Source: Acholoe squamosa (Eukaryota; Annelida; Polychaeta; Phyllodocida; Polynoidae). From it: DNA of 64,000 bases. Positions 58,616 to 64,000 of the stretch are shown piece after piece (positions within the stretch are counted from its first letter, which is position 1; the number at the start of each line of letters is the position of its first letter). The notes under the pieces are model-generated. The model worked only from the letters and a program-made list of their open reading frames with translations, made no database searches and was not told the DNA's origin. The position numbers and the translations under genes are program-made. Location of the stretch: positions 78,216,570 to 78,280,569 of the forward strand of contig OX439046.1 of NCBI GenBank assembly GCA_949317995.1, given 5' to 3'.

Positions 58616-61162
58616 AAGATAGGGTGAGACAGACACAGTAGTACTGATTATATTGTATGGCATAGGGTGAGACAGACACAGTAGGACTGATTATCTTATC
58701 TTGTATGGCATAGTGTGAGACAGACACAATAGTACTGATTATCTTGTATGACATAGGGTGAGACAGACACAGTAGGACTGATTATCTTATCTTGTATGAC
58801 AAAGTGTGAGACAGACACAGTAGGACTGATTATCTTGTATGACATAGGGTGAGACAGACACAGTAGGACTGATTATCTTATCTTGTATGGCATAGTGTGA
58901 GACAGACACAATAGTACTGATTATCTTGTATGACATAGGGTGAGACAGACACAGTAGTACTGATTATCTTGTATCACATAGGGTCAGACAGACGCAGTAG
59001 TACTGATTATCTTATCTTGCATGACATAGTGTGAGACAGACACAGTAGGACTGATTATTTTATCTTGTATGACATAGTGTGAGACAGACACAGTAGGACT
59101 GATTATTTTATCTTGTATGACATAGTGTGAGACAGACACAGTAGGACTGATTATCTCATCTTGTATGACATAGGGTGAGACAGACACAGTAGGACTGATT
59201 ATCTTATCTTGTATGACATAGTGTGAGATAGACACAGTAGGACTGATTATCTCATCTTGTATGACATAGTGTGAGACAGACACAGTATGACTGATTATCT
59301 TATCTTGTATGACATAGGGTGAGACAGACACAGTAGGACTGATTATCTTATCTTGTATGACATAGGGTGAGGCAGACACAGTAGGACTGATTATCTTGTA
59401 TGACATAGGGTGAGACAGACACAGTAGGACTGATTATCTTGTATGACATAGGGTGAGACAGACACAGTAGGACTGATTATCTTGTATGACATAGGGTGAG
59501 ACAGACACAGTAGGACTGATTATCTTATCTTGTATGACATAGTGTGAGACAGACACAGTGGGACTGATTATCTTATCTTGTATGACATAGGGTGAGACAG
59601 ACACAGTAGGACTGATCATCTTATCTTGTATGACATGGTGTGAGACAGAAACAGTAGGGCTGATTATCTTGTATGATTTAGGGTGAGACAGACACAGTAG
59701 GACTGATTATCTTATCTTGTATGACATAGGGTGAGACAGACACAGAAGGACTGATTATCTTATCTTGTATGACATAGGGTGAGACAGGCACAGTAGGACT
59801 GATTATCTTATCTTGTATGACATGGTGTGAGACAGAAACAGTAGGGCTGATTATCTTGTATGACAGTGTGAGACAGACACAGTAAGACTGATTATCTTGT
59901 ATGACAGTGTGAGACAGACACAGTAGGACTGATTATCTTGTAGGACATAGGGTGAGACAGACACAGTAGGACTTTTATCTTGTATGACATAGTGTGAGAC
60001 AGACACAGTAGTACTGAGTATCTTATCTTGCATGACATAGTGTGAGACAGACACAGTAGGACTGTTTATTTTATCTTGTATGACATAGTGTGAGACAGAC
60101 ACAGTAGGACTGATTATTTTATCTTGTATGACATAGTGTGAGACAGACACAGTAGGACTGATTATCTTATCTTGTATGACATAGTGTGAGACAGTCACAG
60201 TAGGACTGATTATCTTATCTTGTATGACATAGTGTGAGACAGACACAGTAGGACTGATTATCTTATCTTGTATGACATAGGGTGAGACAGACACAGTAGG
60301 ACTGATTATCTTATCTTGTATGACATAGGGTGAGACAGACACAGTAGGACTGATTATCTTATCTTGTATGACATAGGGTGAGACAGACACAGTAGGACTG
60401 ATTATCTTATCTTGTATGACATAGTGTGAGACAGACACAGTAGGACTGATTATCTTATCTTGTATGACATGATGTGAGACAGAAACAGTAGGGCTGATTA
60501 TCTTGTATGACAGTGTGAGACAGACACAGTAGGACTGATTATCTTGTATGACAGTGTGAGACAGACACAGTAGGACTGATTATCTTGTAGGACATAGGGT
60601 GAGACAGACACAGTTGGAATGATTATCTTGGATGACATAGGGTGAGACAGACACAGTAGGGCTGATTATCTTGTATGACATAGGCTGAGACAGACACAGT
60701 AGGACTGATTATCTTGTATGACATAGGGTGAGACAGACACAGTAGTACTGATTATCTTGTATGACATAGGGTGAGACAGACACAGTAGGGCTGATTATCT
60801 TGTATGACATAGGGTGAGACAGACACAGTAGGACTGATTATTTTGTATGACATAGTGTGAGACAGACACAGTAGGACTGATTATCTTGTATGACATAGGG
60901 TTAGACAGACACAGTAGGACTGATTATCTTATCTTGTATAACATAGTATGAGACACGAATAGTAGGGCTGATTATCTTGTATGACATAGTGTGAGACAGA
61001 CACAGTAGGACTGATTATCTTGTATGACATAGGGTGAGACAGACACAGTAGGACTGATTATCTTATCTTGTATGACATAGGGTGAGACAGACACAGTATG
61101 ACTGATTATCTTATCTTGTATGACATAGTGTGAGACAGACACAATAGTACTGATTATCTCAT
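58616..61162. repeat. 43/48-bp minisatellite array, second block, roughly 55 units
   Basis: Same unit as 3,483-7,310, with a higher share of the 48-bp variant, which produces minus-strand frames of 140 and 195 codons. It starts abruptly inside the 33-bp repeat (ctgggtac then aagatagggtgagac) and ends in the same flank as the first array. Confidence 0.97.
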
Positions 61163-61687
61163 CTCAAGTCTGTCATTCAAAAGGACAAACCTAGTCAGGG
61201 TAGGTGCAGAGGAAGGAAATAACCTTTTCCTAATCAATCATATCTGTTACTGCGACAGAAAGTTGTAAAGGTTAGTTTCACCATCTAATTACACAGAGAT
61301 GCTGAACTCTAATGTGAGCCCTGCTCCTGTTACTCTGAACCTATCATGTACCGGCCCTATTTATACATCACTGATACAGTGTGGTTATCAGCATACATGG
61401 GTGAACAGTTAGAAACATGGACCAGAGTAAAGGCAGCCTCATTACTTTTTTTTTGAGTTCATGTAAATAGCTCCTTCTGGACATTTTCTGAGACTTTATT
61501 ATAATAATTGTTCAAATTATTTTGATGATTATAGTGTCGTGAGGCATCACATTGCCTTGGAAAGGTCTTAAACAGGAAATAGAAGACTACAACAAATGCT
61601 GTCACACATGTATGAAAAGATATAACTGATGAGTCTCAGTTCCACCTGCTGCCGCCATTAAAACACTTCAACAGCTAAGTGATATTA

Positions 61688-63032
61688 TGATATACCATTT
61701 TATTATTCCATAAATTCTAACATATTATTGTATTAATCAAAGAATATCTAAGAAATTAATACATAGGTTGGTTCTAAGAGCTATAAGAGCGCTCAAACTT
61801 TGTATAAGAGCGTTCATGCCCCACTGCACACCAGCCAGAGTCAGTTAGACAGAGTTTGTGACATCAAAGGGTCCAACCTAATGGTTCACTGCACAATATA
61901 ATAAAAATGAGGGTCTCAGTGTGCGACCTCATGGTTCAGTGCACAAACTAATAACTTGTAAGTGAATGCAACCGGCTGTCACGGGTGCCTGGGCACCGCA
62001 GACACCGTCATGAGTGTCTGAGCACTCTAACAACTGAACAATAGGTTACATAAGCACGACGCCATAACCGTCCGGTCGCTCTAGCGTCGCTCCTGAGCAA
62101 CCTAGGTCAAATATCAAAACATTTATGGAAAGCCCATAATTAGACGGTCAAAATGAGTCCAAGATCAAGGGGTAACTCTCATTATTAAGGAAGTTACGTT
62201 ATGGAGACTGAATCAACCTCCGAGTGCACTACAGACAAACCAGCGCAAGTTAAGCGCCTATCAAGCAGGCAGTTTAAACTTGGCATATTCAACTCCGCGC
62301 ATGCGCAAAATGGCGGTTGTAACGGCGTAAACTTCCGAGATATGGGGGTTTGAAGTTACAGAACCGACCAAGACAATGGGGGACACAGCGGCGCCCATGG
62401 GGGTCCTTTGTGGACCCAGTGACACATGAAAGCCTCCCCTCAAACAATTGCAGAGTTAGGCAGATGCTACTGGCCCCAGTCAGTCTGAGATGCTTTTCCA
62501 AGATTTGCTACAAATAGCCTGGATGCACCTCCTAGAAATCAGAACACCAAGAACCGCTCTAGAGGTAACATCTCCAGTCATCTCCTGCTACCTGCTATAC
62601 CACTGCACTATGGTGAAACTATGCTAGACAGGCATTGGTTTCTATCATTAGTGGCCAGAGGGTATCTTCCTCAAGACTTCCATCAGAGGGTAAAGTTATT
62701 CATTATTACATTATTCCTCTAAGCAGCAGGTCAGCAGCTAGGTGTGTGAACCCACCTAGAACTATGCTGGACATTGTATTATTATTACCTCACAGGTGGA
62801 GTGGAACAGAACATTATACTTTATAAATTACTGTATATTTACTGTATGTACAAATTACCTACATACTAACTACTGTATGATATTTCTTACATGTTGCCTA
62901 AAGCTGAATAAACCAGTGACCACTGGAAATAACACATTTTTATGAGAGCCTTGAGGTAATTACTCCATACACCACTAGTCATATGATATTTCTCATATGA
63001 CAACTTGATCATGCACAATTACTAGTATGACA
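61688..63032 (+). repeat. 5' LTR of a second copy of the inner element family
   Basis: 1,345 bp, starting with canonical tgatatacc and ending tatgaca. It matches the LTRs at 25,356 and 40,277 with more divergence than they show from each other, plus an extra segment near 61,765-61,805. AATAAA is at 62,907-62,912. It is followed by the same leader, so it is a 5' LTR whose partner lies beyond the window. Confidence 0.95.
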
Positions 63033-63836
63033 AAGTGGTGGAGAACATCCTACTAAGATCCCAAATTACCCAATGCTCTCATAAAATATTAAGCTGGCAA
63101 CATTACTAAAAACAATCATACACACAGTAAACCCCACTCCACCCACCCAGTGACCTTGACCTTGACACCATGTCCACAAAGGTCACCAGTGAGATCTCCC
63201 ACATACCAGTGAGATCTCCCACATACCAGTGAGATCTCCCACATACCAGTGAGATCCCCCACACGTCAGTGAGGTCTCCCACACGTCAGAGAGGTCTCCC
63301 ACACATCAGTGAGGTCTCCCACATGTCAGTGAGGTCTCCCACACGTCAGAGAGATCTCCCACACATCAGTGAGATCTCCCACACATCAATGAGATCTCCC
63401 ACACGATCAGTGAGATCTCCCACATATCAGTGAGATCTCCCACACATCGATGAGATCTCCCACATGACCAGTGAGATCTCCCACACGTCAGTGAGGTCTC
63501 CCACACATCAGTGAGGTCTCCCACACGTCAGTGAGGTCTCCCACACGTCAGTGAGGTCTACCACACATCAGTGAGGTCTCCCAAACGTCAGTGAGGTCTC
63601 CCACACGTCAGTGAGGTCTCCCACACGTCAGTGAGGTCTCCCACACGTCAGTGAGGTCTCCCACACGTCAGAGAGGTCTCCCACACGTCAGAGAGGTCTC
63701 CCACACATCAGTGAGGTCTCCCACACGTCAGTGAGGTCTCCCACACGTCAGTGAGGTCTCCCACATGTCAGTGAGGTCTTTCACACGTCAGTGAGGTCTC
63801 CCACACGTCAGTGAGGTCCACCCCACACATCAAGGT
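63033..63836 (+). repeat. Leader with 20-bp minisatellite, second family copy
   Basis: It starts aagtggtggagaacatcc like 26,672. The ATG at 63,170 precedes about 32 units of the 20-bp repeat (63,187-63,836), with more gtgaggtct and gagaggtct units than the other copy. Its length differs from the first copy, so the array changes independently. Confidence 0.93.
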
Positions 63837-64000
63837 CTCATCAGTCAAGCTGGCAGAACAACACACAAAGACCTTACGTAGTCAAGGGCCTGTTGAAGAG
63901 GTCTCCCTTCCACCTAGATCTAGGAGGCCCACAGGAGGCAAATCAGCCTCCAGTACAACAGACCCACACTCAGTAGACCCCACACCTCCCACCCTGTCTA
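63817..64000 (+). CDS. gag amino-terminal coding segment, truncated by the window end
   Basis: The frame corresponds to residues from about 65 of the first gag. Compared with 27,640-27,840 the differences are mostly synonymous (third positions in the codons for Gln, Gly, Leu, Arg and Pro), with one Leu/Ser change and one 3-bp in-frame indel adding a Thr. This pattern suggests real coding sequence. No ATG lies between the last in-frame TGA in the array (near 63,775) and this segment, so its start is unexplained. Confidence 0.6.

Larger units (their letters stand above)
48740..61687 (+). repeat. Segmental duplication, copy B
   Basis: It shares ordered blocks with 2,395-8,905 but is twice as long. 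The 31-bp satellite and neighbouring sequence (about 49,170-55,290) are absent from copy A, and the 51-bp array corresponds to a single unit in A. Copy A carries a SINE-like insertion that copy B lacks. Copy B is terminated by the LTR at 61,688. Single-copy stretches (55,200-56,260; 57,880-58,560; 61,170-61,680) contain no recognisable gene. Confidence 0.8.

Noticed and set aside
58984-60438. 140- and 195-codon minus-strand frames in the second 43/48-bp block
   Set aside because: Same unit-length artefact as in the first block.

Overview
The window looks like animal nuclear DNA rather than bacterial or phage DNA. It is AT-rich, full of micro- and minisatellites, has no operons, and every recognisable coding region belongs to a retrotransposon. 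The mix of Ty3/Gypsy elements, a short SINE-like family with a (CTCA)n tail, TIR-bearing MITEs and very long tandem arrays suggests a marine invertebrate, plausibly a mollusc. That placement is an inference. No host protein-coding exon could be recognised on either strand.

Layout. (1) 1-14,392: non-coding DNA with a 43/48-bp minisatellite (3,483-7,310), 33-bp and 35-bp arrays, a SINE-like insertion and a MITE. (2) 14,393-43,044: two nested LTR retrotransposons. The outer one (14,397-43,040, minus strand, about 12.4 kb without its guest) has 356-bp LTRs, a 4-bp CATG target duplication, a tRNA-His-type primer site, gag with a CCHC knuckle, protease-RT-RNase H-integrase, and then a very long third ORF of more than 1,100 codons. 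That ORF is not an envelope; it carries a charged helical segment and two zinc-finger-like motifs. The inner one (25,356-41,591, plus strand, 16.2 kb) is inserted into the outer gag with target duplication agtata. It has 1.3-kb LTRs, a 20-bp minisatellite in its leader, gag, pro, pol with an intact DD35E integrase, and an envelope-like gene with signal peptide, a KAKR processing-like site, a fusion-peptide-like stretch and two membrane segments. LTR pairs differ by about 2.0% (outer) and 1.7% (inner), counted by eye. Both elements are broken by premature stops or frameshifts.

(3) 43,041-48,740: a second copy of the MITE in inverted orientation, a composite non-autonomous insertion with Pol III-like boxes and a 73-bp palindrome, a 36-bp array, another SINE-like copy and a 40-bp array. 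(4) 48,740-61,687: a diverged direct duplicate of about 2,400-8,900, expanded by a roughly 5.7-kb satellite of 31-bp units and a 51-bp minisatellite. (5) 61,688-64,000: the 5' LTR, leader and gag start of a second copy of the inner element family, cut by the window end.

How the parts relate: each LTR element would supply its own capsid, protease, polymerase and integrase. The inner one adds an envelope-like protein, the outer one an uncharacterised zinc-finger ORF. The SINE-like and MITE copies are non-autonomous and depend on enzymes not encoded here. The arrays and the large duplication suggest a repeat-rich, rearrangement-prone region.
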